Origin: Larix kaempferi
Lineage: Eukaryota; Streptophyta; Pinopsida; Pinales; Pinaceae
Length of the DNA: 64,000 nt
Reading direction: 5' to 3'
NCBI GenBank assembly: GCA_027924585.1
Contig: BSBM01000050.1
Location: 4,402,001-4,466,000 of the forward strand
The notes below the pieces were generated by a model that saw only the letters and a program-made list of their open reading frames with translations, ran no database searches and was not told the DNA's origin. The position numbers were made by a program, and so were the translations under genes. Below, in pieces: positions 1-12,060 of this stretch; position 1 is the stretch's first letter, and every line of letters begins with the position of its first letter.

Positions 1-196
1 TGTTACTGCTCGAATTCCATAGGTGGCACCTATACATTACACCGATTTTAATAAGAAATCATCGGCTAAAACTAATCAAATCAAGAAGACAAGAATATTT
101 AATATCGAACATGAGGCAAGTTACTAGAGGAATCCTACTATTACTAGTGATTATTTCAGTTAAAGAGTCAAGGATGCAACCAAAAACGACCTCTAT
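1..196. other. Flank left of Copia A
   Basis: This is the sequence into which Copia A inserted. Its last five bases, TCTAT (192-196), reappear at 6968-6972, so the pre-insertion site can be inferred by joining 196 to 6973. I see no recognisable coding sequence on either strand across the joined site. A short ATG frame beginning at 111 runs straight into the LTR and is not a gene. Confidence 0.6.
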
Positions 197-575
197 TGTT
201 GATGTATATGTAACTTCGGAATGTATTTCACATATTTGTATATTGTATTCCTATAGAGATGTTATTATTCCTCTATACGGAAGTGGTTGTATTCCTATAG
301 AGATGTTATTATTCCTTTATACGGAAGTGTCATCATTTATATTGTAAGTGTTGTAACTTATACTTGATGGGTTATTAGACCACCTTGTTGGGGTCGGCCC
401 TGTATAAGTCATGTGGGTCAAAGGGTTATTAGACCACCCTATTGGGGGTCGGCCATGTGGGTCAAAGGGTTATTAGACCACCCTAGTGTGGGTCGGCCGA
501 CCTAGATTTGTTGTACATGTTGTTCTCGCAGTTAAGATCCTAGATCAAATTGAAGTAAATTCTGAAAATTTAACA
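197..575 (+). repeat. 5' LTR of Copia A, internally deleted
   Basis: Starts TGTTGATG and ends TTTAACA directly before the primer site. It is 379 bp against 636 bp for its partner at 6332-6967 and about 687 bp in Copia B. The missing part includes the TATAAATA promoter block. The scar near 495-512 can be read as two deletions, joined at shared GGCC and at TAG. It keeps three GGGTTATTAGACCACC-type repeats, whereas the 3' LTR has two. Confidence 0.9.
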
Positions 576-588
576 TGGTATCAAAGCT
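576..588 (+). other. Primer binding site, tRNA-Met type (Copia A)
   Basis: TGGTATCAAAGCT immediately follows the LTR end. Plant Copia elements commonly use TGGTATCAGAGC, complementary to the 3' end of initiator tRNA-Met. This copy has one substitution relative to that of Copia B (50416). Confidence 0.85.
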
Positions 589-3479
589 ATCCTGAAAGAA
601 GGCATGATATGGCATGTATGACACTTGTTGCACTTACGATTCTAGGGCTTGATATAGCAAAAACAGGTCATCGTAGAACTTTCGCTATAAATCCGGTTTG
701 GCAAAGTTTTTGGATCTGAAACCTTTATAGATCGAATATTAAATCCCCATGCACCTTGTATCCAAAGGAAAACCTCTAATTCGTTGTACTTTGTGATTTA
801 TGATCTGTACAATATAGGGTTTCTGCCTCTTCCAGATCTGAGTCAAAATCAGGTGACCTTGGGAAAAAGGTCATAACTTGGGCTAGGAAGATCCAAATGA
901 AATTTCGTAAAAAGTGACAGGTATTACACAGATTGTAATATCCCAGGACACGTTTTGAAAGGCCGAAGTGGAACCAGTGACACGTGGAACTCCGTACAAG
1001 TTCGCTCTCATGTATTATCCCATAAACAGGTCACGTTGCGACACTTGGCATAACTCTGTCTCAGAGAATCCAATTGAGGTCAGACCTATCGGGATGGAAA
1101 TATAACAGGTCGGGATATCTCAGGAAAAAATTTCAGACCCTGTGGATTGAAAAGTTACGAGTTACACCAGAAACAATCAGGTACATATTTCTGTCAAAAC
1201 AGAATTATTTTTTAGTACCTTCATTCATGGCTTCCGGAATTTAGGGCTTCGGAGAAAGTTGGAATTTTTGTAATCGGAGACCACGACTGAATGCTACTCA
1301 TCAAAATAAAAATTTAGAGACCAAGATCATAATTTTTGGTTGGGAAGAAGGCCAGGCTTGATCAAACCCTAGTTCGGGACTTTGATAAAAAAAGTGGAAA
1401 ATTAGGGCTTCTGTAAAAATGGGAATTTTTGAAATATGTGACCATGGCTGGAAGCTCCTCAGAAAAATAGAAGCTTAGAGGTTTGGATCAAACCTTTTGA
1501 TTGGGTAGAAGAGTGGGCTTCATCAAACCCCAGTTTAGGGTCACGTCCAGTGAATTTGGAAGTGTCAAAGGCAAAATTGAGGAGTGAAACTTTGCAGTTT
1601 TCAAATTCTGAATATACCAGCTTGATCAACTCATCAAGATGCATATTTCTATCCTTTCAGAAGTTTGAAATTCAAAGTTTGAATTTTTGGGGTTTCTCTA
1701 ACAAACCCATATCCAGCTCCGGGTCCATTTCTTGCAAATCAAGTGGATTGGGTTAATCCTAGAAGAAGATGGATTGGTCACCTGCATAAGTGAAGAAGTT
1801 CTTGTTTCAGAGGGAGATGAGGCTAAGGCCTTACATAAGAATATTACAAGCGATCTCGACAGGTATGACTCATCGAGGTATGTTTCAATATTTATTCATG
1901 ATTAAATTTATGGTATGTTTGTCTTCATGTTATTACGGTTAGTACAATCTTGATTTTAGATTTGTTGTATCACTTTAACAAAATTATGAATGCATGATAG
2001 AAGATATTCATTTGTTAGGGTGTTGACACTTATGATTGTACTAATGCATTTTGGTGTTGTATGAGGTTTATGTTGTCTGCTAACATAAAAGGTACACCAA
2101 GAAAGACAAATCATGTTCTACTTCAAGAACATATGATCATGGTGACATGAAGACAAGGATTCATCCATTGTCATGGATCACATAGAAGATCTACTTTCGA
2201 GGTATGTATAACTTGGTTCTACAATGGTTAACTTATGAGACATGCAGGTTACTAGCACAAGTCACTGAAGAGAATCAAAAGACATTATGCGGGTATGTTA
2301 GACATAACTAGCTAGCATGCTAATCCAGGTATGTTTTTCCTATATCAAGCTAGAATCCTACCTTGTGTTAGGATCTTATACTGTTGTGTTGTTGCTAATG
2401 ATTATTCATGAAGTCATAGGTTTGAATAATCATGGTTGTATGCATATTATGTTTCTTACCATAATTGATGATATGACTAACCAGAAGAATCATGAAGGTA
2501 TAGGTTTGAATAATCATAGGTTTTATGCATATTATATCTCTTATCTTGATTGATGATTCAACTAACCAGAAGATTCCTATGATCAAATAAGAAAATGTAT
2601 GAGTAAAAGAAGACTTCCCTGAAACCTTGAATACTAATGTTTATTATCTGTGAATGATCATGAATATACACGTTTAAGATTATTGTGTTTTGATAGTATT
2701 AAGATTATACTAATAAATGTGTGATTATGTATGAGACCTCAAGGATAACACAATGATGATACTAATAAGCATGCATAGTGATTAAGGATGGATGTAAGTT
2801 CAAGGACAGGTAATCCAGGAAGCAAATATCAAGAGGGAGCACACTCCAGTTGTTCCTGCAAAAAAGCAAAGGAGCACACTTCAATAGTTTCTACAAGGAT
2901 GCAGATATTCAAAGGGAGTTGACCACTTCTCACAATCCACATAAGAATGGAGTTGCAGAAAAGAAGCAAAGACTGAGAGGGAGTCAACCCAACAAACAAA
3001 CAAAGATAAGTATTTGAATTGTCATTACTTGCATATTTTATTGTTTAAATAATAATGTTCAATAATGTATATACTGATGTTCCTAGAATTAGGTTATGTA
3101 TTATGCATATTAGAATAGTTGCATTGATGAAAAATATACTACTAATATGCATGGGTAAGTAGCCTATGGCACTGTACAACATTCCATTGCTACTTATCTA
3201 GAATGAAACCTCTTTGCTGACATGTTGGGAGTTGTGCACACTCTTAACAATGTTCTGGTAGAGATTGGAAGGCATCTAGAAAGTTACGGGATATGGATAA
3301 ATGTTGTATTGAAGCATTGGCTAAGATAATTGCATGACTGTATGACATATTTATTTATGTGTAAGAATTTGTTCTGAAAACTATGAGATGTTTTCTAATC
3401 ATGCAATTTAACTTGTTGTGTAGGAAAGATCGTATGCCATATCCTATAAAAGAAGAACTACAACATTTGTTCAGCAACA
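589..3479 (+). other. Non-coding leader of Copia A
   Basis: About 2.9 kb occupies the place where gag, protease and integrase would normally lie, yet no frame resembles them. The same leader is present in Copia B (50429-53220) and, in part, in Copia R (minus strand, roughly 34.2-36.58 kb). It was therefore inherited within the families and is not recent decay of a coding region. It contains an 84-bp-period partial duplication near 2407-2570, also present in Copia B. Confidence 0.75.
981..986 (+). promoter_or_regulatory. G-box (CACGTG) in Copia A leader
   Basis: CACGTG sits in the context GACACGTGGAAC, close to the plant ABA-response element ACACGTGGC. The matching position in Copia R has two intact copies; that in Copia B is mutated (ACATGTGGC). 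Its presence is observed. A regulatory role is inference from known G-box/ABRE motifs. Confidence 0.4.
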
Positions 3480-4921
3480 AAATTATCTATTGAAGATATT
3501 GAAGTTCCCAGGATATGGGAAGAATGCCATGATCCGTCGATCATGAAGAATGATGTTTGGGATGTAGTCCCAAGACCTGAAGGGAAGTTTGTTATGACTT
3601 CCATATGGAACTATCAAGATCAAGCATGCTGCAGACGGCAGCATAGAGAAATATAAAAGTGATGAAATAGAAGATACACCAGATGGATTTCAAGACAACT
3701 TTATTGAATGGTGTAGTTGAAGAAGAAGTGTATGTGGAGCAGCCACTTGGTTCTGAGATACATAACAGGAAATCATATATGTGCAGAACTTGGTATGGTA
3801 GGATAGGTAGCTTTCTATCCATTTTGGTCTTCACCAAGAGTAAAGCGGGTTCCAACCTCTACTACAAGGTTGAGGAAGGCAATCTAGTGATACTACTATG
3901 TGGATGACCTGTTTGTATCAGGTGAGGATAGATTGATTGCCGACACACAGCGGAAGCTTGTTGCCGAGTTCGAGTTGAGGAACTTGGGGATGATGCACTA
4001 TTTGTTTTTGGCATGGAGGTGTGGAAGAGTGATGGAATCTTCCTTGCAAAAGGAAAGTATGCAGTAGAGATCCTGAAGAGGTTCGGGATGATGGACTGCA
4101 AGGCTATGGCCACACCTATGGCATCGAACTTGAAGCGTCTGTGTGATGCTTCATCTGAGCGGGTTGATATCACTATGTATCGTCAGATGATTGGGTCCTT
4201 GATGTACCTGACGAACACGAGACCAGATATTTGCTTTGCGGTGAACACATTGAGCTAGTTCCTGATGGATCCGAGGAGTGTTCACCTGGTTGTTGTAAAG
4301 CATGTTCTGAGGTACCTGAAAGGTATAGTGGATTATGGGCTCAAGTATGAAGCGAATCAAAAGTTTAACCTGCAGGTTTATGTTGATTCAGATTGGGCAG
4401 GCAGTGCTGTAGATAGGAAGAGCACATCTAGGTTCTGCTTCAATATGGGATCAGGTGTGATCTCTTGGTTCAGTAGGAAGTAGTCCTACGTAGCACTAAG
4501 TACAGCTGAGGTAGAGTATGTTGCAGCCTGTTCAGCTAGTTGTGAGGCAGTATGGCTACGGAAGCTACTGTCTAAGTTATTTGATCTCCCGTTGGATGCT
4601 ACTGGTATCTTTTGTGATAACCAGAGTTGTGTGAAGTTGTCCGAGAACCCAGTGTTTCATGACAAGTCGAAACACATAGAGATCAAATATCACTATATCA
4701 GGGATATGGTGCAGAGAGGAGCTATGAAGCTCCTATACATTGCAACGGGCGAGCAAATTGCAGATGTGCTGACGAAGCCACTAGCCAGGGTGAAGTTCGA
4801 GTACTTCAGGGAGAGGCTTGGTGTTCTTCAGATTGATGACACTTCGAGGAATACGAGATGGACACATTTGCAGAAGCCATTCCAAGCATTTTGGAAGGAG
4901 GATCCTTCACATGGTTGTTGA
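3480..4921 (+). pseudogene. Copia pol remnant (RT and RNase H)
   Basis: Broken reverse transcriptase and RNase H. Recognisable pieces in order: NDVWDVVPRPEGK (about 3550), MDFKTTLLNGVVEEEVYVEQ (3683), YYVDDLFVSGED (about 3893, the Copia YVDD motif), then MATPMASNLK and SLMYLTNTRPDICF (4106-4245), YVDSDWAGSAVDRKSTS (about 4380, RNase H), STAEVEYVAACSASCEAVWL (about 4500), and HIEIKYHYIRDMVQRGA (4673). It is split across frames and carries in-frame stops. About 40 bases are missing between YMCR and TWYGRI, and a larger RT segment before MDFKT is lost. Both losses are shared with Copia B. Confidence 0.9.
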
Positions 4922-5440
4922 TGTAAGCACTGGATGATGAGCATCAGGACGATGCTCCAGTTACTGCTCTGTATACGCATCATGGTGGATGTTGGATATG
5001 ATCAGTTGGATAATTTATATGTATATGTATGTACGCATCATGTTGGATGTTGGATATGATCAGTTGGATCATTTGTATTTATTTTGTATATACATCATGT
5101 TGGATGCTTGGACCATGTATCTGTATATGTATCAGGTGGATCATGTATGATGATATGTATCAGGTAGATACTTGGTATGCATCAGGTAGATGCATTGTAT
5201 GATCAAATGGATCATGTATGGTGATATGTATCATGGATTTGTATTTGTATCAGGTGGATACATTGTATGATCAAGTGGATCATGTATGATGATATGTATT
5301 AGGTAGATACTTGGTATGCATCAAGTAGATGCATTGTATGATCAGGATGATCATGGATGACGAGCTTCAGGATGTTGCAGTGATGATGATCAGAATGATC
5401 ATGTGTACATCAGGATGATGTATGGTGAGTATCAGGTTCA
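4922..5440 (+). repeat. Tandem array 1 of Copia A
   Basis: Degenerate direct repeats built on units such as GGATATGATCAGTTGGATCA and ATGTATCAGGTGGATAC, with irregular periods. The array lies between the pol remnant and the 3' LTR. Copia B has a homologous but differently arranged array at 53870-54330. Confidence 0.75.
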
Positions 5441-5464
5441 TACTCTATGGCCGTGGAACAGGTT

Positions 5465-6015
5465 GTGCAGATAAGCATGTAATTTGTGCCCTGGGAGATT
5501 TGTAAATAGTCTTTCGAGGTTTTTCCTATGGCATGTAATTTGTAACCTGGGATATCTGGAAAATGCTCTTTCGAGGTTTTGCTTCGGAGGACATATAATT
5601 TGTGCCCTCGGATATCTGCAGATAGTCTTTCGAGGTTTTTCCTATGGCATGTAATTTGTGCCCTGGGATATCTGGCAGATGCTCTTTCGAGGTTTTGTCC
5701 TATGGCATGTAATTTTTACCCTGGGAGATCTGATAGGTTGATCCGTGTGCTCGTAATCAGTCCTGGGATGCTCTTTCGAGGTTTTTTCATGACCACATGT
5801 AATTTGTGCCCTGGGAGATCCGATAGGTTGAGCCTTGTGCTCGTAATCAATCCTGGGATTCTCTTTCGAGGTTTTGTGGTGACCACATGTAATTTGTGCC
5901 CTGGGAGATCTGATAGGTTGAGCCTTGTGCTCATAATAAGTCCTGGGATTCTCTTTCGAGGTTTTGTGGTGGGGTCACATGTAATAAGTCCTGGAGATCT
6001 GGACAGGATGAAAAA
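5465..6015 (+). repeat. Tandem array 2 of Copia A, 57-59 and 90 bp units
   Basis: The anchor CTTTCGAGGTTTT recurs at 5511, 5568, 5627, 5684, 5773, 5863 and 5953, giving a short unit of 57-59 bp and a long unit of about 90 bp. The long form adds a segment containing GATAGGTTGAGCC. Because 57 and 90 are multiples of three, one frame stays open for 151 codons, but the predicted peptide is just the repeat and resembles nothing known. Confidence 0.85.
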
Positions 6016-6331
6016 GGCCTCAGATGCTCTTTAGGGTTCTTGCTAGTCAAGAGACTCTTTTAAGGTTTTGTGACGCACGTAATAAGTCCTGAGATTTCCA
6101 CAGTATGGCCAGTGATGACGAAGACCTGCAGGTGGTGTTTCTACATCCATTATGAAAAAGGACTGGCTCTGTAGAACTTCGTATGACAAGTAGATTCAGA
6201 GATTGATTGAGATAGCAACAGCAGTGACGATGATGATGACTCGATGATGATTATCCAATGCCGATGATCCAGAGAAGATGACTTGTGCTAGAAGACCTAT
6301 GTCGAGAAATACCTTCCTAGTTAATATGGAG

Positions 6332-6967
6332 TGTTGATGTATATGTAACTTCGGAATGTATTTCACATATTTGTATATTGTATTCCTATAGAGATGTTAT
6401 TATTCCTCTATACGGAAGTGGTTGTATTCCTATAGAGATGTTATTACTCCTCTATACGGAAGTGTCGTCATTTATAATGTAAGTGTTGTAACTTATACTT
6501 GATGGGTTATTAGACCACCTTTTCGGGGGTCGGCCATGTGGGTCAAAGGGTTATTAGACCACCCTAGTGGGGGTCGTCCCAGTAAACATTATGTTAAGTG
6601 GTTAAGTTGAGGCCGACCTAGTTGAGTAAAGGTCAAGTCAAGTTAGTGTATAAATAGAGAGTGTGTCTCTCTCATTTTACACATTCTATTCTCTTACTGA
6701 CACTGTGGAGAGTGGCGCACTTGTGGAGGAGGAGGCTCTGCTGCTAGGAGAAGACTATCTCTTGTATTCTGGTTGTATCATTGCTCTATCTATCTCTGAG
6801 TAAGTTATTGGGGTTTTTCACCTTTATGGTTTTCCCCAAGTAAACTCGGTGTCTCTTCTGTGCTTGCATTATTGTGTCCATGAATGATATGCCGTAGATT
6901 TGCTGTACATGTTGTTCTCTCAGTTAAGATCCTAGTTCAGATTGAAGTAAATTCTGAAAATTTAACA
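6332..6967 (+). repeat. 3' LTR of Copia A
   Basis: 636 bp from TGTTGATG to TTTAACA, followed by the target duplication TCTAT. A weakened polypurine tract (TTAATATGGAG, 6321-6331) precedes it. In Copia B the same tract is TTAAGAGGGAG, so this copy has decayed. This LTR retains the promoter block that the 5' copy lost. Confidence 0.93.
6649..6656 (+). promoter_or_regulatory. TATA box in Copia A 3' LTR
   Basis: TATAAATA is followed by GAGAGTGTGTCTCTCTC, as in both Copia B LTRs (50100, 55609). Being in the 3' LTR, it would drive transcription outward into flanking DNA; the 5' LTR lacks it. Confidence 0.6.
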
Positions 6968-9900
6968 TCTATCATCAACTCACCCTTCCTAGTTTGCTAT
7001 AGGCGCCATTTAAGCTTGTCAATAGACCTCCTACTACTGTTGTTGGAACTATATTTATGTCTTGTTCTATGATACTAGCATTAAACATGACATATGATGT
7101 TTATCAAGCATCTTGTTTTGGAGAAGCAACATCTTCTTCTGGAGTAGCTTTTTATTTAGACTTATGATCTTCTTTTGGAGCAATGTTTTTTTATTCTGGT
7201 AAGCTACTACTAGTGGTATAACATAGTCGGTTGGAACTTGGTAAACAACTTGACCTTGCATCATATATTGCATGTCATGTTTATACAGCCCTAGGAAAAC
7301 CTTCTACGGAAAATTCGATGCAAACCTTTCATACATCATTTGTATCATTATGTGCATCATGTGCACACCCTAAACATTGTCTACTTTTACATTAGGTTTC
7401 TTTGAATGCAATGAATCTTTGCAAAAAATAAGAAGAACAAGTGAGAATAGCAAAGACAATGTGCCAGAAACAATTAAGACGCTGGCAAGTTTAAGTCTTT
7501 TGAGAACCAAATAATTAAAAAAAAATTATTGTTTTGTGTGCTTCTAATTGACATGTGTTTTTAAATATACAATTTCCAATTTACCAGTTAATAAGACAAG
7601 TGCATGGAAACAATACTGGATAAGAACAATGAGTTGCTTTATTTTATGTAAAGATGGCAACATTTCCAGGAAATTCTCTACCACGAACAACATCATTGTT
7701 TTTTATATAAATTTTTAACTTCAATTCTATTACTATAGACCAATCAATTTTTAACTTTGATTCTATCGACATAGCATACACAGCATACACCTAGATTCCT
7801 TAACAATTTGGGAGAAAATTACATAAAGTTACAGAAAGATTTCAATTTAATCTAAGGGGAATTGCAATTTATGATGAGATGTAATTAAAAGAAATCATTT
7901 ATAGGATTCACTAGCAAATGCAAGATTTAAACACACCAAGAAACAATCCAATTCAAAATATGAACAAGATCAAATACCTAGTAGCAAAGAACAAATATAT
8001 GCTTACCATGTTCCAGAGCAGCTAAATGAGTACATGTGGAGAGAGCACATGGCATGTTTTTTAGTTCCAATTCCAACATTAGTTGTCTTTCGTTTGCTTC
8101 TAAATTTATGAATTTTCATGCTTGAGGAGAAGGATTTCTTACCAAGGTATATAGCAGCTACATATCGCCAATGTATGTTTGACATCGATTCATCGGAACT
8201 AACTTTAATTTTTTATTTATATTCTGCATACCGGCAAATAATATATCCATTCCATTAGTATACTTCCTCAAAGCATTTTTTTCCCTTAAGATATTTCATT
8301 CCTTATTTGGAAATTATCTACCAACGCATACTAGTTAATCAATAATTTTATGAAAGAGCTTCAAGGATTATCAACTTTCTTATTATGTGCATACCCTACA
8401 GCCATTGTTGGACACCACATCTCTATGCATGTTTTCAAACACATTGCATGCGTTATCTATACTACAACGATGGCTGGCATTATTATTATTTTGATTTCCT
8501 CTCCTAGTTCATTCTCTCTGCCAGGCATGGTAACAGCCCTGAGTCAAGCATTTTTAGTTGCCCCCAACCTGCCATTTGTCACATTGCCCTAGTGTGCGTG
8601 GGTGTGCTTTGTTATGTTTCACGCTTTGCTTTAACATGGCCTTTGAATAGTTTGTCCATGTGTATGCAAGTTTAGGGTTTTGTAACGTTTGATGCATGCA
8701 CATAGACTAAGACTAGTGTGATTTTCCATGGTACCTTTATGTGTTTAATTAAGTATTTGTTGAATTTAATTATGACATATTTTATTGACTCCTTAAGAAG
8801 GAAGGGTAATACTCCTCTTTAATTTAAAAAAAATATATATAATATACTTTATCTTAGTCATTATTATTTTATGGCTTAACTCGACTCCCAGGAAGAACAA
8901 AAACATAGTAGCCATGAGATCAATAAGTTGCCTTACTTATAGTATACATAACGTGAATACATTATGCCTGAATGACTTCATCCATGAGAATAATCTTCTA
9001 TAATATTCCAATAAGTAATGGTAGGATTTGCACAAGTACAAACATTATAAATCTGAGCATCAAAAACTGATATAATAGAATAAGAGGGGGTGGTAATATA
9101 ATTTTTATTTATGGAACAAAACAAGCAATGAATGGCAATGATAAAATCAAACTTGTGAATAATTATTTAGAGCATTTTAATGTCCAAGACATAAATCATT
9201 AGTAGAGAAAGATTTTACTTTATTTCCAACGATATTATTTTTAAGCATTGTGTTTGTTTTGGCACTTAAAGGCATTCAGTATTATTCCCTGTCGATATAA
9301 TTTTGGAACAGATAAACATGTATTTGCACCTTCTCATAGGGAGTTTGTGCTCAATACCTATTGCTCGTTTGACAAGAGGCCTTCATGAGGTCGGTAAGCT
9401 TCTTTGTTTTAATTATTGTTATCTTTAAGTTTTTTTTAAAGGAAACTAGTTGACCACGTCTGAAGACGAAGGTGTTGTGAGAACAGATGGCAAACAAATA
9501 CATAGAGTTTATTTCTATGATGACTGTTGTCACTAAACATTTCTATGTTGTGATAATTAACAGTGATACATGTTATTATGTAATTTTCCATGGGCCTAAG
9601 ACTTGAAATTCATCTCCATTGAAACAATAATATCCCCATTCATCCCTGCTCATATATATTTGTCAAAGTTATATAAACCTTAAGTTGAAATTGTGTACAA
9701 AATTGAATGCATATGCACCAGGATTTTATCGCTTCATAGGTGAGATTTCAGAACTTTTAAGGACCACCCTAGTATATCATAACCTTTATACATATATTTT
9801 GCAGTAATTAGATCTTTTGTAACAACCACTATATAATAGAGGGGCACTCATACAGTCTGTAGTGGAAACATAGCTTCTGCAATCAATCGGTGGCCAATTC

Positions 9901-10764
9901 TTACATAGGAACATGTACCTTTACCTTTGTTAATTTACTCGCCAGATCTATATTTCAGTGAACATAAATAAATGGATATACAAATTCAACAAAATCAACT
10001 TTGGTGGCTCCAACTGTGGTCGATTCTCCTATTATTATTGAGTGGGCGGCCTCTGAAACACCTATTTGTGTATCCAACTATCTGGTTGCTTCCCCAACAT
10101 CCTGCGTTCATACACATTCCAACTATTGTCATCTTGCTTTCTCTCTTTCTTCAGAGTTCATTTGTGATCTCTAGGGTGAGTGAAAAATGACCCTAAAAAA
10201 AAGACAATAGCTTCATAAGTATCACACTCTCCCAAGAAATCTTAAAGATACAATATGAGCAACAGTCGATATAGTCAAGGCACTTTACAACTGTATATGT
10301 CAATGTAGCCACCTGCTTCTCATTTTGCTTTCCCAGTGATATTTGATTGACCAAGTGTTGAAATCCTTTCAAACAAATGTTATTTCATGAGAGGGACAAA
10401 TCTTGTGTCTTTGAACAAGCTCAAAAGATATCAATAAAATTTCACATTTTTCCTCTCTATAGAGGCATCAACATGATTATCAGGTTTTGGATTTGAATTT
10501 TATACAAAAATATTAGCGTTTACATGTTATTGCCAAAGGAAACAAATGTTACATAAGGGTATTATTTTCTTTATATGCATATGTATTGTCTACATCTTTG
10601 TATATGTTCATCAAATTCACCATATTTCACTGTCTACATCTTCATATCTGTAAACATAAGTACCATTTGTAGTGCATTCTTGAATGTCGAATTGTGTCTG
10701 ATAAAAATTATTTAGACTTATGAATTTGATAGGAACTTGAATCATTGCTTCTATTTTCCTTGTT

Positions 10765-10855
10765 TAATAGGCATTCATTCTCTTAGTATGATATATTTGT
10801 ATAAAAATGCACACCTTCAATTTTGAATGAAGGAAAACGGTGGAAGTGAAAATGT
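10765..10855 (+). repeat. Dispersed repeat, copy 1
   Basis: About 85-90 bp, beginning near TTTAATAGGCATTCAT and running through CACACCTTCAATTTTGAATG, matches 25195-25283 with few differences. Both copies lie in AT-rich DNA. No terminal repeats or coding capacity are visible. Confidence 0.7.
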
Positions 10856-10910
10856 ACACATGTAACACAAATACACATTCATCCTTCACCATCTATACTT
10901 CTGAATAAAT

Positions 10911-11065
10911 GAAAATGAATTCATATATACATAGACACATTCATACCAAATAAAAGGTGAATAAGAAAAATCAGCTATAATATTTTAGTAATTGAGAATG
11001 AATCCATACATATAGACACCTTCATAACAAAGAAGGTGAGTAAGAAAAATCACCTATAACATCCC
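10911..11065 (+). repeat. Two-copy tandem duplication, 83 bp period
   Basis: GAAAATGAATTCATA at 10911 and GAGAATGAATCCATA at 10994 begin two similar units, each containing TAAGAAAAATCA(G/C)CTATAA. They are moderately diverged, so the duplication is old. Confidence 0.65.
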
Positions 11066-12018
11066 GCATATATATCACTTAAGATTTTTATTATCATTCT
11101 TTTGATAAGTTAAAAGCATGTGACCTTTTTGTGAAAGAAACGTGTCAACTACATATGTAAATGCCATTAATTTACATATTGTGTAATTATTTAGTAAAAT
11201 GTTCCTAAGGAATTTCAATGCAAACATACCTATAGATAGATGATTGTCAAAGATTTACTTGATAATTGGATTTGAATTACATACACTATCATAAATGAAT
11301 GATAATTAAAATAGTGGTGTAATATTGTGAATAAACTGAATTTTAGTAAAAAAATATTTAATTAATTAGAATAACAAGAGTTGTAAGAAGCAATGTCCAT
11401 GACATTAGCTTGAAGCATAGATGCAAATAATTGCAATAAGAAAATGTTAATTTGCATAGTCAAGTGAAGACCATGAGAATGACTTGAAGAGCATGACATT
11501 TGATATCAGAAATAGACATAGCATCAACCATAAAACAAAATACCAGAAAGAAGATAAGTGAGGAGTTGTTGAAGCTATATTTGTCTAGATGCAGGTACAA
11601 AATGGTTAAATACATTACCATATTTGACCGCCCATCCATCCAAACTAATAAACTGCAGTTAAGGAAGGAGATTTAAATTAACTAATGAATCTTAATGTAA
11701 AGAATGATTCGTAAGAAAGAAATATTTTCAATAATATAGAGAATTAATCAAAGTTCTTTAAAAACACATTCCCCATAGTTATGAGAGAGATAATGTTAAC
11801 TAACTCTAATATCGAGTGTATGAGATGAAAAGGCGGCTTCTGAAAATTTAATACTTTGTAACTGAGCATTTTGCAATCTCTAGCAAAAGATTGCTTCTGG
11901 CACTTGTTGGGATTTGGGTCAAATGTGTATCCACGTAAGACGCCAAATCTTCCCATCTTCTAGGATTTCATTTCCCTATGGAGGCATAAATTTCCCTCGT
12001 CCTGTGTGGTGATTCATT

Positions 12019-12060
12019 GGAAACAAATTCAAAAATATTGGAAACAAATTCAAAAATATC
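12019..12060 (+). repeat. 21-bp perfect direct duplication
   Basis: GGAAACAAATTCAAAAATAT occurs twice in a row. A simple slippage-type duplication with no further context. Confidence 0.7.

Larger units (their letters stand above)
197..6967 (+). mobile_element. Ty1/Copia LTR retrotransposon A, degenerate and gag-less
   Basis: A complete LTR-to-LTR insertion with TG...CA termini and a perfect 5-bp target duplication TCTAT (192-196 and 6968-6972). In order it holds a deleted 5' LTR, a tRNA-Met-type primer site, about 2.9 kb of non-coding leader, a broken RT/RNase H remnant, two tandem-repeat arrays, a weak polypurine tract and a 3' LTR. I find no gag, protease or integrase. The order RT then RNase H at the 3' end and the residue patterns assign it to Copia. 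It is the same family as the element at 49729-55915 and cannot be autonomous. Confidence 0.93.

Noticed and set aside
5579-6034. 151-codon ORF (and a 182-codon counterpart at 54416-54964) of repeated NLCPGRSDRLS-like units
   Set aside because: The frame stays open because the 57- and 90-bp units are multiples of three. The peptide is just the DNA repeat, with no known relative and inside a dead element.
7067-7273. Minus-strand 68-codon ORF with repeated LLQKK-like units next to Copia A
   Set aside because: Low complexity from a short local CTTCTTTTGGAG-type repetition; no recognisable family.
9972-10190. 72-codon hydrophobic ORF
   Set aside because: No family resemblance, isolated in AT-rich DNA; an alternative frame is equally open.
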